A DNA stretch of 58,318 nt from JAQWBS01 sp047975765 (GCA_047975765.1 JBKEEF010000018.1:1-58318), one strand, 5' to 3'. Counted from the stretch's first letter, positions 9,368-18,072 are shown. Program-made: numbers and translations. Notes: generated by a model not told the origin, from the letters alone.

Positions 9368-9718
9368 ATGAATTTTTTAAATAAAATGATTGAAGCTTAC
9401 AAAAAAGCTATTCTTTCTAACTATGCAAATTTCAAAGGACGTAGCAGCGTAGGGGATTACTGGTGGTTTTTCCTTGCAAATACTATCATCTCAACACTTT
9501 TTAACATTGTTGATAGTGTTATGTATTCAGCTCTTGGTCTTGCATTTTTAGGATCAATTTATTCATTAGCAGTTTTGGTTCCTGGTATCGCTGCTGGTGT
9601 TCGCAGACTTCACGATATGGGAAAATGCGGCTGGTGGCTTCTTGCTCCTTTGTACAATATCTATCTTTTGATCCAACCTTCAGAAGGTAAAAATGCTTGG
9701 GGTGAAGCAGCAAAATAA
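9368..9718 (+). CDS. DUF805 family membrane protein
   Basis: A 116-residue inner-membrane protein. It has the DUF805 layout: FKGRSSVGDYWWF at residues 23-35, two hydrophobic helices, then the family sequence RRLHDMGKCGWW near 78-89, followed by a last hydrophobic stretch and QPSEGKN. The molecular role of the family is not established. GGAGA lies 8 bases before the ATG, and a strong terminator follows. Confidence 0.9.
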   Translation: MNFLNKMIEAYKKAILSNYANFKGRSSVGDYWWFFLANTIISTLFNIVDSVMYSALGLAFLGSIYSLAVLVPGIAAGVRRLHDMGKCGWWLLAPLYNIYLLIQPSEGKNAWGEAAK

Positions 9719-9749
9719 TTAAATGTTTTTATAAAACAGATAATGAATG

Positions 9750-9781
9750 AAAATAGCTCTGAAATTCCAGAGCTATTTTTT
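9750..9781 (+). terminator. Intrinsic terminator after the DUF805 gene
   Basis: AAATAGCTCTG pairs with CAGAGCTATTT across AAATTC, followed by a T-run. Confidence 0.9.
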
Positions 9782-9782
9782 T

Positions 9783-10116
9783 ATCTTTGAATAACAATGA
9801 GATAATACGTATTTGCTTGACTATTCATAATATATATTATGCGACAAATATATATTATTAAAGAAGTATTTTATAGTCCTCTATTTTTAGTATTTATCTA
9901 TAAATTTCAATACATAACAACATTAACTTAATGTTATATTGTTTACGTTTTTTATCATAATTGAATTAAAACTTCTAAATCTTCTTTTTTTTTAATTTTT
10001 AATACACAAAACTTACTCATCATTAACTATTGTCTAAATATCAAATATTAGAAAAATATCGTATAATATCTTCCAATAAACAAATTTTTATATTTTACTA
10101 TTTTATTTTTATAATT
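9783..10116. other. 334-base AT-rich intergenic stretch with two inverted repeats
   Basis: No gene is supported here. It holds a perfect 16-base palindrome CATAATATATATTATG (9826-9841) with TTGACT just upstream (9817-9822). A second inverted repeat is AACATTAA-C-TTAATGTT (9919-9935). Either could be an operator or a cruciform-prone AT tract. Confidence 0.5.
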
Positions 10117-10440
10117 ATGAAAAAAATAATGTTGCTATCTTTTTTGGTTTTTATTTGTTCTGCGGCTTCTTTTGCACAACTCTCCTCCTCTTTTGTGGAT
10201 AGTCGTATAAAAAAGCACAATTCTGATGTTTCCGCAATTAATGGCGAGCTATGGATTGTCGAAAATAACATCTCATTTTTGTCAGAATATGTCAAAAGTG
10301 AAGATATTTCAGAAACAGAAAAAATAGAAGCCCAAGAAGGACTCAAAGCTTACAAAGAAAAAAAGAAAGCTTTGATTAAAAGAAAAAAAGAATCTGAAGA
10401 ATTATCAAACGGATATCGTAGAATTCGTTCTAATCGATAG
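10117..10440 (+). CDS. Small secreted coiled-coil protein of unknown function
   Basis: A 107-residue protein from the ATG at 10117. It has a clear signal peptide (MKKIMLLSFLVFICSAASFA, cleavage before Q) and then a highly charged helical region rich in Lys and Glu. An open frame extends upstream to about 10030, but that part reads as AT-rich leader and would bury the signal peptide. No Shine-Dalgarno sequence is visible before this ATG. It ends at a convergent bidirectional terminator. I do not recognise a family; a periplasmic location is inferred from the signal peptide. Confidence 0.6.
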   Translation: MKKIMLLSFLVFICSAASFAQLSSSFVDSRIKKHNSDVSAINGELWIVENNISFLSEYVKSEDISETEKIEAQEGLKAYKEKKKALIKRKKESEELSNGYRRIRSNR

Positions 10441-10474
10441 GCCAAGATATTTTTTCCTATTCTAACAACAAAAG

Positions 10475-10511
10475 AAAACCTCTTCCTGCCCCAAACGGAA
10501 GAGGTTTTTTG
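10475..10511. terminator. Bidirectional terminator between convergent genes
   Basis: AAAACCTCTTCC pairs with GGAAGAGGTTTT across a 10-base loop. It is flanked by A-rich sequence on the left and a T-run on the right, so it can serve the small secreted protein gene (+) and fucO (-). Confidence 0.85.
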
Positions 10512-10529
10512 TTTTTTATAAAGAATTAT

Positions 10530-11690
10530 CTAGCCTTTATAAGCTTTTTTATAAACATCTAAAACTAAATCTAGATTGCAAGCCCTCGGGTTTCCACCTG
10601 TACAAACATCCGCCATTGCAGCTTTTGCCAATATTTCTAAATCTTCCTCTCTAACCCCTATTTCTTTGAGGGTTGCAGGAATGCCAACATCTTTTGAAAG
10701 TTGTTTAACAGCATTAATTGCAGCTTTACGATATTCTTCTTGGCCCATTTTTTCTGTACCTTCTACACCAAGTGCTTTTGCAACATCTCTGAATTTTTCA
10801 GCTGTATCTGGTGCATTAAATTCCATAACATATGGAAGAAGAACTGCATTAGCAATACCATGTGGTGTATCATAAAAAGCGCCAAGCGGATGTGCCATTC
10901 CATGAACAACCCCTAACCCTACATTGGAAAAAGCCATACCTGTAACATATTGTGCAAGTGCCATATCTGCTCTAGCTTCTGGGTTATTTTGAACTGCTCC
11001 ACGAAGCGAACGTCCAATCATTTCAATTGCTTTCAAATTCAAGGTATCTGCGAGTTCCCAGGCACCAAGTGTTGTATAAGCTTCAATTGCGTGTGTGAGT
11101 GCATCCATTCCTGTTGCTGCTGTTAATCCTTTAGGCATAGATGACATCATATCAGGGTCAACAATTGCCACAACTGGAATATCATTAGGATCGACACAAA
11201 CAAATTTACGTTTCTTTGCTTCATCAGTAATCACATAATTGATGGTCGTTTCTGCTGCAGTTCCAGCTGTTGTTGGGATAGCAATAATTGGAACAGAACG
11301 GTTTTTTGTTGGTGCAACACCTTCAAGAGAAACAACATCTGCAAATTCTGGATTGTTGATAATAATACCAATCCCTTTTGCAGTATCAATCGGAGAACCA
11401 CCACCAATGGCCACAATACAATCAGCACCAGACTTTTTATAGGCTTCAACTCCTGCTTTTACAGTAGAAACTGCAGGATTTGCTTTCACATCATCAAAAA
11501 CCACATAAGGAAATTTATGTTCATCTAAAATATCCGTAACTTTTTTTACCACATTGAATTTGACTAAATCTTTATCTGTGACAATGAAAGCTTTCTTGAA
11601 GTTTCTATGTTTTATTTCAGAGATAATTTCTTTGATTGCACCATGTCCGTGATAACTAGTCTCGTTTAGAATAAAGCGATGTACCGTCAT
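10530..11690 (-). CDS. fucO: Lactaldehyde reductase (iron-dependent alcohol dehydrogenase, FucO type)
   Basis: A 386-residue enzyme that reduces L-lactaldehyde to 1,2-propanediol with NADH, disposing of the aldehyde made from fucose or rhamnose. It aligns along its whole length with E. coli FucO as I remember it. Shared features are the N-terminal RxILNET, the NAD-binding GGGSPIDTAKGIGI near residue 96, and TTAGTAAETTINYVITDE. The metal ligands are Asp and His in MDALTHAIEAY, His in VHGMAHPLG and His in DTPHGIANA. AAGGAGA precedes the ATG. No other fucose-pathway gene is in the window. It lies 24 bases after comEC on the same strand, so readthrough is possible. Confidence 0.93.
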   Translation of the reverse strand: MTVHRFILNETSYHGHGAIKEIISEIKHRNFKKAFIVTDKDLVKFNVVKKVTDILDEHKFPYVVFDDVKANPAVSTVKAGVEAYKKSGADCIVAIGGGSPIDTAKGIGIIINNPEFADVVSLEGVAPTKNRSVPIIAIPTTAGTAAETTINYVITDEAKKRKFVCVDPNDIPVVAIVDPDMMSSMPKGLTAATGMDALTHAIEAYTTLGAWELADTLNLKAIEMIGRSLRGAVQNNPEARADMALAQYVTGMAFSNVGLGVVHGMAHPLGAFYDTPHGIANAVLLPYVMEFNAPDTAEKFRDVAKALGVEGTEKMGQEEYRKAAINAVKQLSKDVGIPATLKEIGVREEDLEILAKAAMADVCTGGNPRACNLDLVLDVYKKAYKG

Positions 11691-11714
11691 AATCTTTCTC
11701 CTTACATAATATGT

Positions 11715-13769
11715 TTAATTATTTATAATATAGGTCTTTTTACCTAAATATTCATCTATTGTTCTGATTTTTAGCAATTCATTTTCAATCCAAACAGAAC
11801 CACCACTATAAACAATAAAAAATTCATTTTCCTTTATATCATAAAACTTGCCATTTTTATAGATTCTTATACGGTTTTTATAATCACAATAAGTTTCATT
11901 ACAGGTTAAATCTATCCAATCAAGATTTTCTTTTTCACCATTATATATTTGTTTTAGTTCTTTTTTTTGTTTTTCTGTTAAAGCTTTACTTGCATTTTTT
12001 TCAAGCCAAATCTTTTTCAAAACATAATTACCTCGAGATGGAAGAATAATCATTTTTCCTGAGTTATCCTTAATTGCAATCGCTTTAGCATCTTCATTGA
12101 CAATTAAATCAGGTGCGAAAACAGTGAAAAGACTTAGAAGTCCTAAGAGGATTGCAATCCACCCCCAATTTCTCCAACTTTTCTGCCAAATACAAAGCCA
12201 TAGACCACCAAAAGTCATTAATAACATTCCCCACAGTGGAAATGATGGAACAAGAATAGATGAATCTGGAAGGCCAGCAACATAAGAAACAATTTCATTC
12301 ACTTTTTTTGTCCCCCAACCGCAGATTTTCAGGGGAATTTCGTCAAGTCCAAAAGGCATTGAAAACAAAGAAAATAGCATAAACGGCATAACGATAAAGC
12401 CAATGATTGGTCCAGAAAGTCCATTAGCTATTGTTGTATAAATTGCCATACGATTGAAATGATAAATGGCATATACTGAAGTTGTCAAACTCGCAACTAA
12501 ATCTGTAAGAATAATACCAGAAACATAAAGAAGTATTACTTTAATACTTTTTATTAATAGATTGTCTTTTCTATAATTATATCCGTTTATAAATCTATGG
12601 ATTGATCCTGCAAATCTTTCATAGAAAGCAATTAAAACAACCACAGCAGCAAAAGACATCTGAAAACTTGGACCAATTAATGCATGGGGAGATGTGATGA
12701 GAACCATTAAGGTCGCAACAGCCAAAACCCTCATTGAAATCGCATTCCTATCAAGTAAAACACCTACTAACACAATTGATGTCATGATAAAAGCTCTTTG
12801 TGCAGGAATTTCCATACCTGAAATGAGAAGATAAATAAAACTGATTAAAATAGCAATACGTGCTGAAACTTTCTTTCCATTTAATCGAACAGCCAAAAAA
12901 GGAATTAGTGCAATCAAAAATCTGACCAAAAAGAACACTAACCCAGCAATCATACTCATATGCACTCCAGAAATTGATAAGAAGTGTGCTAGTCCAGAAT
13001 CTCGGTAATTATCTTTGAGTTGATTAGAAATTCCACTTCTGCTTCCAGTGGTGATAGAAACGATGACTCCAGCCTCATCTTTTGGCAAAATGGAATTGAT
13101 ATGATTTTCAATCTTAATTCTTTGATTATTAATGTAATCCATAAAGTGATTGCTTTTTCGACATTCCACAGGAAAAACACTTGCAGTGACATAGCCAACA
13201 CCACTAATTCCTTCAAAAAAAGTCTGGATATTTGGCAGATAACCATCAACAAGAAAAGGTTTGGTAGGTGGAACAATACTTGCGACAGTTTCAATGCAGT
13301 CTCCCACTCTGATATCTTCATTATGTGAAATGAGAGTCAGGCGATATTTTCCATTGATTTTATTTTCATCAAAATCTTTCAATTCATTGACTATAATTCT
13401 TTGCTTTCCTCGATAGTTTGAATCAATATTTTCAATCTTCGCTGTGAAATAAATCTTTTTTTCTTCTACTTTATAAATACTTTTTGATATATACAAAACT
13501 TGTATAAAAACAGATACATAACCAAGTAATATTAAGAAAAAGATTGAAGTTAAAAAGATTTTATTTATCTCTTTTCTAAAGAGATAAAAGAGCAATAGGA
13601 AAAGTTCAAAAATAACAAGCAATACCCATTTGGAGATTTCAAAAGGAAGTGCAAAATAAAGCCCAATTCCAATAGAAAATAAGACAGGTGTCCATAAAAA
13701 CCAACGAGATTGTTCAGCAAAAAACATCTCTTTTGTTTTGTGTATGAAAAGTCTAAAAAAAGAAAACAA
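11715..13769 (-). CDS. comEC: ComEC/Rec2-family DNA uptake channel
   Basis: A 684-residue multi-pass inner-membrane protein. Residues 1-110 hold N-terminal membrane helices. About 110-220 is the soluble DUF4131-like OB region. About 240-540 is the competence core with GLAHFLSISGVHMSMIAGL, the conserved H-x-x-x-I-S-G-x-H pattern, and SFQMSFAAV. The C-terminus is a short soluble tail rather than a full metallo-beta-lactamase domain. ComEC carries transforming single-stranded DNA across the inner membrane; no other competence gene is here. The start is TTG at 13769, supported by GGAGGA 7 bases upstream. That binding site is buried in a hairpin described separately. Confidence 0.88.
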   Translation of the reverse strand: MFSFFRLFIHKTKEMFFAEQSRWFLWTPVLFSIGIGLYFALPFEISKWVLLVIFELFLLLFYLFRKEINKIFLTSIFFLILLGYVSVFIQVLYISKSIYKVEEKKIYFTAKIENIDSNYRGKQRIIVNELKDFDENKINGKYRLTLISHNEDIRVGDCIETVASIVPPTKPFLVDGYLPNIQTFFEGISGVGYVTASVFPVECRKSNHFMDYINNQRIKIENHINSILPKDEAGVIVSITTGSRSGISNQLKDNYRDSGLAHFLSISGVHMSMIAGLVFFLVRFLIALIPFLAVRLNGKKVSARIAILISFIYLLISGMEIPAQRAFIMTSIVLVGVLLDRNAISMRVLAVATLMVLITSPHALIGPSFQMSFAAVVVLIAFYERFAGSIHRFINGYNYRKDNLLIKSIKVILLYVSGIILTDLVASLTTSVYAIYHFNRMAIYTTIANGLSGPIIGFIVMPFMLFSLFSMPFGLDEIPLKICGWGTKKVNEIVSYVAGLPDSSILVPSFPLWGMLLMTFGGLWLCIWQKSWRNWGWIAILLGLLSLFTVFAPDLIVNEDAKAIAIKDNSGKMIILPSRGNYVLKKIWLEKNASKALTEKQKKELKQIYNGEKENLDWIDLTCNETYCDYKNRIRIYKNGKFYDIKENEFFIVYSGGSVWIENELLKIRTIDEYLGKKTYIINN

Positions 13770-13807
13770 AAATATATCCTCCCATAATGCTAGAGAGGAT
13801 ATATCTT
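13769..13807 (-). promoter_or_regulatory. Hairpin sequestering the comEC ribosome binding site (also terminator-like)
   Basis: In the minus-strand transcript ATATATCCTC (13804-13795) pairs perfectly with GAGGATATAT (13781-13772) across a 13-base loop. Three further pairs reach the first base of the TTG start. The paired 3' arm contains the GAGGA of the comEC Shine-Dalgarno site. A run of five U residues follows, so the same element could terminate transcription from the upstream gene. Confidence 0.6.
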
Positions 13808-13847
13808 CTTTAAGAATTTTTAAAACTAAATAATGAGTTATAAAATA

Positions 13848-14396
13848 CTATTTATCAAAATCATACAAATTCAATCCAATTTCATCGGAAAAGCTTCTTT
13901 CTACAGAACTGCCAATAAACTTTTCAGCATAAAATTCTCCTGCTCCACTAAGTTTTGCAGAGAGTAAATGTCCAGAAATAGTTTGATAGTTTTCATCTCC
14001 CAAGGTGATATGGAGGTGGAGATATTCTTTTCCGTCTTTGGTCGAGATATTTCCTGTCAAATTACTAATTTCCATTTGCCCTTTGAAGGTTTTATCGACA
14101 TATTTTTTCGTTTTTGGATCAAAAAAACGAAGTGTTGCTTCATTCACAGCTCCAAGTCCGCCAATTAACCCTACTCTGATTTTTGCTGAAACAACAAAAG
14201 ACTTAAGCGTTTCAGAAATTTCTGAACTATTTTCAAGGCTAATAACATATTTTGTGCCAAATGTCTTTGCTGACCAGTTTTTTCCTTTTAATATTTTGGT
14301 ATATCTTAAAAAACCTAATTTGAAAGCTAATAGAATAACTAAACTAACTAAACTAATTAAGATTAAATTGCAAAAAATTAAAAAACAAATTGTCAT
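13848..14396 (-). CDS. Membrane-anchored PPC/DUF296 domain protein
   Basis: A 182-residue protein. Residues 5-28 form one hydrophobic membrane segment. Residues about 48-165 form a PPC (DUF296, PD1-like) domain: IRVGLIGGLGAVNEATLRFF, a short ISNLTGNIS strand, and HLHITLGDENYQTISGHLL with the conserved metal-coordinating histidines. PPC domains are found in plant AT-hook proteins and in stand-alone bacterial proteins; the bacterial role is unclear. AAAGGA with a 7-base spacer supports the start that includes the membrane segment. It follows the S51 peptidase gene by 18 bases, so hxlR, the peptidase and this gene probably form one operon. Confidence 0.75.
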   Translation of the reverse strand: MTICFLIFCNLILISLVSLVILLAFKLGFLRYTKILKGKNWSAKTFGTKYVISLENSSEISETLKSFVVSAKIRVGLIGGLGAVNEATLRFFDPKTKKYVDKTFKGQMEISNLTGNISTKDGKEYLHLHITLGDENYQTISGHLLSAKLSGAGEFYAEKFIGSSVERSFSDEIGLNLYDFDK

Positions 14397-14414
14397 TTCT
14401 GTTTCCTTTCCAGA

Positions 14415-15161
14415 TTATAATATTTCGTTGAGTTTTCTGAACTTCATATCTTTTGGAAGCGCTTTTTTAATATATTTTTCACCCTGCCAGTAAACAAGAT
14501 AGATATTTGCTGTTGTTTTTGTGGTAAGAACACGAAATTCATCATCCACAATTTCAAGTGCAGCACATCTATCTACCCCAAGTGCTTTGAAGTTCTTTCC
14601 TTTAGTCATCTCTTTGAGAGAAGGTTCTCGGTCTTTTTCTTCGTCATAGTGTGGGCAGAACATAAGATCAAACCACCCTAGCCCATCAACTTGAATGAGC
14701 GGAACAGTTTCATCGTTCTCTGCAATCTGGTTTGAGTCGCTATTACCATATTTGAACCAACAGATACCCCCAGCACTGAGCCCCGACATCACAATCCCTT
14801 TTTCATAAGCTTCTTTCAAAAGATCATCAATTTTGTGCTTTTTCCAGATTTCAATCATCATTTTGGTATTACCACCACCAACATAAACAATGTCAGCAGA
14901 TAAAATCATTTCTTGGATTGTTTGATGGTCTGGTGCATTTTCATAGAGTTTTAGGACATTAACTGTGCAACCAAACTTTCCACCATAGTATTTTTGAAAA
15001 ACATCAATTCCAACTTGGCTATCTTTGCTTGCAGTCGGAATGAAACAGATTGTACCTTTTCTTTTGCCAGAAAGTTTGAGAATTTGGCGAGAAATTGGAA
15101 AAATATCTCTTTTCCCTTCCCACATGCTTCCACCACCAATGGCTATAAGCTTCTTTTTCAT
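14415..15161 (-). CDS. Peptidase S51 (dipeptidase E / cyanophycinase-like)
   Basis: A 248-residue cytoplasmic serine hydrolase. It starts with KKLIAIGGGSMWEG, has YVGGGNTKMM near residue 92, and the nucleophile elbow GLSAGGICWF near 128 with Ser in G-x-S-A-G. An H in MFCPHYDEE and the acidic context are typical of the S51 catalytic set. Members cleave Asp-X dipeptides or beta-aspartyl chains; which applies here cannot be told. AAGGGA precedes the ATG. It starts 6 bases after the hxlR-family regulator gene and is probably cotranscribed with it. Confidence 0.85.
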   Translation of the reverse strand: MKKKLIAIGGGSMWEGKRDIFPISRQILKLSGKRKGTICFIPTASKDSQVGIDVFQKYYGGKFGCTVNVLKLYENAPDHQTIQEMILSADIVYVGGGNTKMMIEIWKKHKIDDLLKEAYEKGIVMSGLSAGGICWFKYGNSDSNQIAENDETVPLIQVDGLGWFDLMFCPHYDEEKDREPSLKEMTKGKNFKALGVDRCAALEIVDDEFRVLTTKTTANIYLVYWQGEKYIKKALPKDMKFRKLNEIL

Positions 15162-15167
15162 AATATT

Positions 15168-15521
15168 TTATCCCTTACATTGTGGGTTGATGAGTTCAAA
15201 TCTCTCATCTGCATATTCCGCACCCCAATCACACATCTTTTCTAAGATTTCAATGAGAGATTTTCCTTTCTTCGTCAAAGAATATTCAACTTTTGGCGGA
15301 ACTTCAGGATAAACTTTTCTCAAAACCAAATCATCTTCTTCAAGTTCTCGAAGTTGATTTGTTAAAGTTTTTTGTGAAATATGCTTGATATTTGCCTTAA
15401 TTTCTCCAAAACGCATTATTTTTTCATTGGCAAGAAAATAAAGAATCATTGCTTTATATTTTCCACCAATCATACGAATTGTCACTTCAATCTCACAATT
15501 TACCAAGATTTTTTTATGCAT
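15168..15521 (-). CDS. HxlR-family winged-helix transcriptional regulator
   Basis: A 117-residue DNA-binding protein with the full HxlR pattern. There is a Cys near the N-terminus (NCEIEVTIRMIGGKYK), the recognition region MRFGEIKANIKHISQKTLTNQL, and the wing VPPKVEYSLTKKGKSL. Many members sense electrophiles or oxidants through that Cys and control a neighbouring reductase gene. It is divergent from an SDR oxidoreductase gene across a 127-base gap, a common arrangement for this family, so the SDR is the likely target. AGGA precedes the ATG. Confidence 0.9.
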   Translation of the reverse strand: MHKKILVNCEIEVTIRMIGGKYKAMILYFLANEKIMRFGEIKANIKHISQKTLTNQLRELEEDDLVLRKVYPEVPPKVEYSLTKKGKSLIEILEKMCDWGAEYADERFELINPQCKG

Positions 15522-15569
15522 ATTTCTTCCTAATAGTTACCTTTTTCTCACTAAGCGCAAAAAAGGTGC

Positions 15570-15579
15570 TTACTTGTAA
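15570..15579. promoter_or_regulatory. Candidate HxlR-type operator
   Basis: TTACTTGTAA is a short inverted repeat (TTAC-N2-GTAA) inside the divergent hxlR/SDR intergenic region. TATAAT at 15620-15625 could be the -10 box of the SDR gene. Both calls are by eye. Confidence 0.3.
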
Positions 15580-15648
15580 TAACCTAAAGAGAACTATATA
15601 TTATCTGAAACAGATTTTCTATAATTATATTAAAACAAGGAATAACAC

Positions 15649-16368
15649 ATGAAAAAACTAGTTATAATCACGGGTGCAAGTTCTGGAATTGGATCAGAAA
15701 TTGCTAAAACAATGAGCAAAGCAGGACATCCTGTTTTATTGCTTTCACGCAAGCTTTCTCCAATGGAAGAACTCAAACTCCCAAATTCAATGTGTCGTTC
15801 TGTTGATGTCACAGATTTTGAGGCAATGAAAAAAGCGATTGTAGAAGCAGAAGCAAAGTTTGGTAAAACAGATTTGCTTGTTAACTGTGCCGGTTTAATG
15901 CTTCTTGGAGATGCCAAAGAGCAAAACTATGAAGAATGGAGCAAAATGATTGATACAAACGTGAAAGGCATTCTAACAGGCACAAATATTGTGTTGAAGG
16001 ATATGGTTTCAAGGAATGAAGGAACAATCATCAATATTAGTTCTATTGCTGGACGTAAGACATTTGACAATCATGCTATTTATTGCGGAACAAAATTTGC
16101 AGTTCATGCAATTACAGAGAATATTCGTCAAGAAGTCTCTGCAAATAATGTCAGACTCATTACAATTGCCCCTGGTGTTGTTGAAACCCCTCTTCTTTCG
16201 CACACTACAGATGAGAATATCAAATCTAACTATGTGATGTGGAAAAAAACAATTGAAGGTGGTCTAGAGCCTTCTAAGATTGCTGAATGCATCTCTTTTG
16301 CATATAATCAGCCACAAGATGTTTGTATTAGAGAAATTGTTATCGCAAAAACAAAACAAAAAGACTAG
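15649..16368 (+). CDS. Short-chain dehydrogenase/reductase
   Basis: A 239-residue classical SDR. The cofactor motif TGASSGIGSEIA is at residues 9-20, NCAG is near 81-84, the catalytic Ser is in INISSIAG, and Tyr/Lys are in YCGTKFA. Arg right after the second strand (LLLSRKL) suggests NADPH. It resembles the YdfG-like serine/3-hydroxy acid dehydrogenase group, but the substrate is not readable. ACAAGGAATAACAC before the ATG provides AAGGA. It is divergent from the HxlR regulator and ends in a bidirectional terminator. Confidence 0.9.
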   Translation: MKKLVIITGASSGIGSEIAKTMSKAGHPVLLLSRKLSPMEELKLPNSMCRSVDVTDFEAMKKAIVEAEAKFGKTDLLVNCAGLMLLGDAKEQNYEEWSKMIDTNVKGILTGTNIVLKDMVSRNEGTIINISSIAGRKTFDNHAIYCGTKFAVHAITENIRQEVSANNVRLITIAPGVVETPLLSHTTDENIKSNYVMWKKTIEGGLEPSKIAECISFAYNQPQDVCIREIVIAKTKQKD

Positions 16369-16384
16369 AAAATAATATACCTCA

Positions 16385-16415
16385 AAATAAACCGCCAAAT
16401 GGCGGTTTATTTTTT
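16385..16415. terminator. Terminator between convergent genes
   Basis: AAATAAACCGCC pairs with GGCGGTTTATTT across AAAT. T-runs on both strands suit the SDR gene (+) and the synthase gene (-); it reaches the last bases of the latter. Confidence 0.85.
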
Positions 16416-17937
16416 AATCTTTCAATAAATCTTTAGAATAAATCAAGTTAATCACACGTTCCGTTGCTTTGATTGCCGCTTTAACTTGGTCAGAAGACAC
16501 CGCATGTGTTGTCATTCCATTGTCCCATAATATATTTGCTTCAACGATAGAGTTAGAATTTCCACCAGGAGGAATTGTGATTTCAAAATCCATCAGTTTT
16601 GGAATTTCAATCCCCATTTTTGGTGCAAGTTTACGAAGAGCAACCATAAAGGCATCAAAACCACCACTTCCAACAGCCGTTTCTTCATAAATTTCCCCAT
16701 TATATTCGACTTGAACATTAGCATTTGGCTTCATTCTCATCGTTGTTGTGACAACACATCCAACCACACGGAAAGCCTTGTATCTTTGCGCTCCAAACAT
16801 ATCTGCTACCAAGAAAGGAAGATCATAAACAGTTACATTCTTTTTCAAATCACCAAGTTCAACAACTTTTTCCAAAATTTTTGCTTTTTGGTCGTCATTT
16901 AGAGAAATGCCAAGTTTTCTCAAATTCATTTCAATATTAGCCTTACCAGAAAGCTTACCAAGAGCATAATCTCTGTTTCGGTCAAATCTGTCTGGAGTTA
17001 AACTTGAAGCATATAGATTGCCTTTCTTATCGCCATCAGCATGAATACCAGCTGTTTGGGTGAAGACATCATTACCCACGATCGGCATATTCCAAGCAAT
17101 TCTCTTGCCGCTAAAGGTTTCAACCAACTGGCTAGCTTCTTTGAGCTTTTTCTCATCAACTGTTGTCGTAAAGTCTGTATGGTCATTGATGGTCGTCACG
17201 ATTTGAGCCAAATCTACATTTCCTGTTCGCTCTCCCAAGGAATTGACAGTCACATGAACCCCGCTAGCACCTGCTAAAATTGCAGCAAGTGAATTACCTG
17301 TTGCCATACCATAGTCATTATGTGCATGAAATTCATATGCTAAGTTTGGGAATCTTTTCACAGTTTCTGCCACATATGCTTGCGTAGAGAAAGGATTGAG
17401 GATACCAAGTGTATCTGGTAGTAAAATACGTTTAAAACCAAGCTTTGAATAAGCCTCTAACATATTCCAAACATAATCTGGACTATCTTTGATGCCATTC
17501 GACCAGTCTTCAAGATAAACATTAACATCAAAACCTTTGTCTTGTGCATATTTGACTGTTTTTTCAACATCTACTAAGTGTTCTTGCAATGTTTTTTTGA
17601 GTTGAAGTTCACAGTGTCTTTGAGAACCTTTCGTCAACAGATTGATTTTACGACAACCTGTTGGTTCTAGCCAAGAAATTGATTTGTCAAAATCTGTAAA
17701 GCTTAAAGCTTCAATTCTATCTTGCATTTTTGCAGATTTTGCCCAATCCATAATTCGAGTTAAGCCAACTTGCTCATCAGGGCTTACTTTCGCACTACAA
17801 ACTTCGCAGCGAGAAACTTTCACTTCTTCCAAAAGACGACGAACAATAATGAGTTTTTCTTCTTTCTTATAAGAAACACCCTTTGTTTGTTCTCCATCTC
17901 GAACAGTTGTATCAACAATATCAATCAATTTCTTCAT
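16414..17937 (-). CDS. Alpha-isopropylmalate / citramalate / homocitrate synthase family enzyme
   Basis: A 507-residue enzyme. The catalytic HMGL-like barrel occupies about residues 1-290: DTTVRDGEQTKGVSY at 9-23, LLPDTLGILNP, and metal-binding FHAHNDYGMA. The C-terminal LeuA dimer/allosteric domain covers about 370-500. It condenses acetyl-CoA with a 2-oxo acid. The DGEQT-x-GVS variant and YLEDWSNGIKDSP differ from classical LeuA. They resemble, as I recall, a second LeuA-like form found in Bacteroidetes, perhaps a citramalate synthase, so I give no gene symbol. No other leucine or isoleucine gene is nearby. AGGA lies about 11 bases before the ATG. Confidence 0.8.
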   Translation of the reverse strand: MKKLIDIVDTTVRDGEQTKGVSYKKEEKLIIVRRLLEEVKVSRCEVCSAKVSPDEQVGLTRIMDWAKSAKMQDRIEALSFTDFDKSISWLEPTGCRKINLLTKGSQRHCELQLKKTLQEHLVDVEKTVKYAQDKGFDVNVYLEDWSNGIKDSPDYVWNMLEAYSKLGFKRILLPDTLGILNPFSTQAYVAETVKRFPNLAYEFHAHNDYGMATGNSLAAILAGASGVHVTVNSLGERTGNVDLAQIVTTINDHTDFTTTVDEKKLKEASQLVETFSGKRIAWNMPIVGNDVFTQTAGIHADGDKKGNLYASSLTPDRFDRNRDYALGKLSGKANIEMNLRKLGISLNDDQKAKILEKVVELGDLKKNVTVYDLPFLVADMFGAQRYKAFRVVGCVVTTTMRMKPNANVQVEYNGEIYEETAVGSGGFDAFMVALRKLAPKMGIEIPKLMDFEITIPPGGNSNSIVEANILWDNGMTTHAVSSDQVKAAIKATERVINLIYSKDLLKD

Positions 17938-18033
17938 CTGATTATGGTTCCTAAAAATTGCGCATCAGAAAAATCTATCATTAATTTAAAAAAATTCAAA
18001 CAAAATATATGCTTCATTCATAAAATCTATAAT

Positions 18034-18072
18034 AAAAAAAACAACCTTGAATTTTATTTCAAGGTTGTTTTA
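18034..18072 (-). terminator. Terminator after the small membrane protein gene
   Basis: On the minus strand AACAACCTTGAA pairs with TTCAAGGTTGTT across an ATAAAA loop and is followed by a long T-run. Confidence 0.88.
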
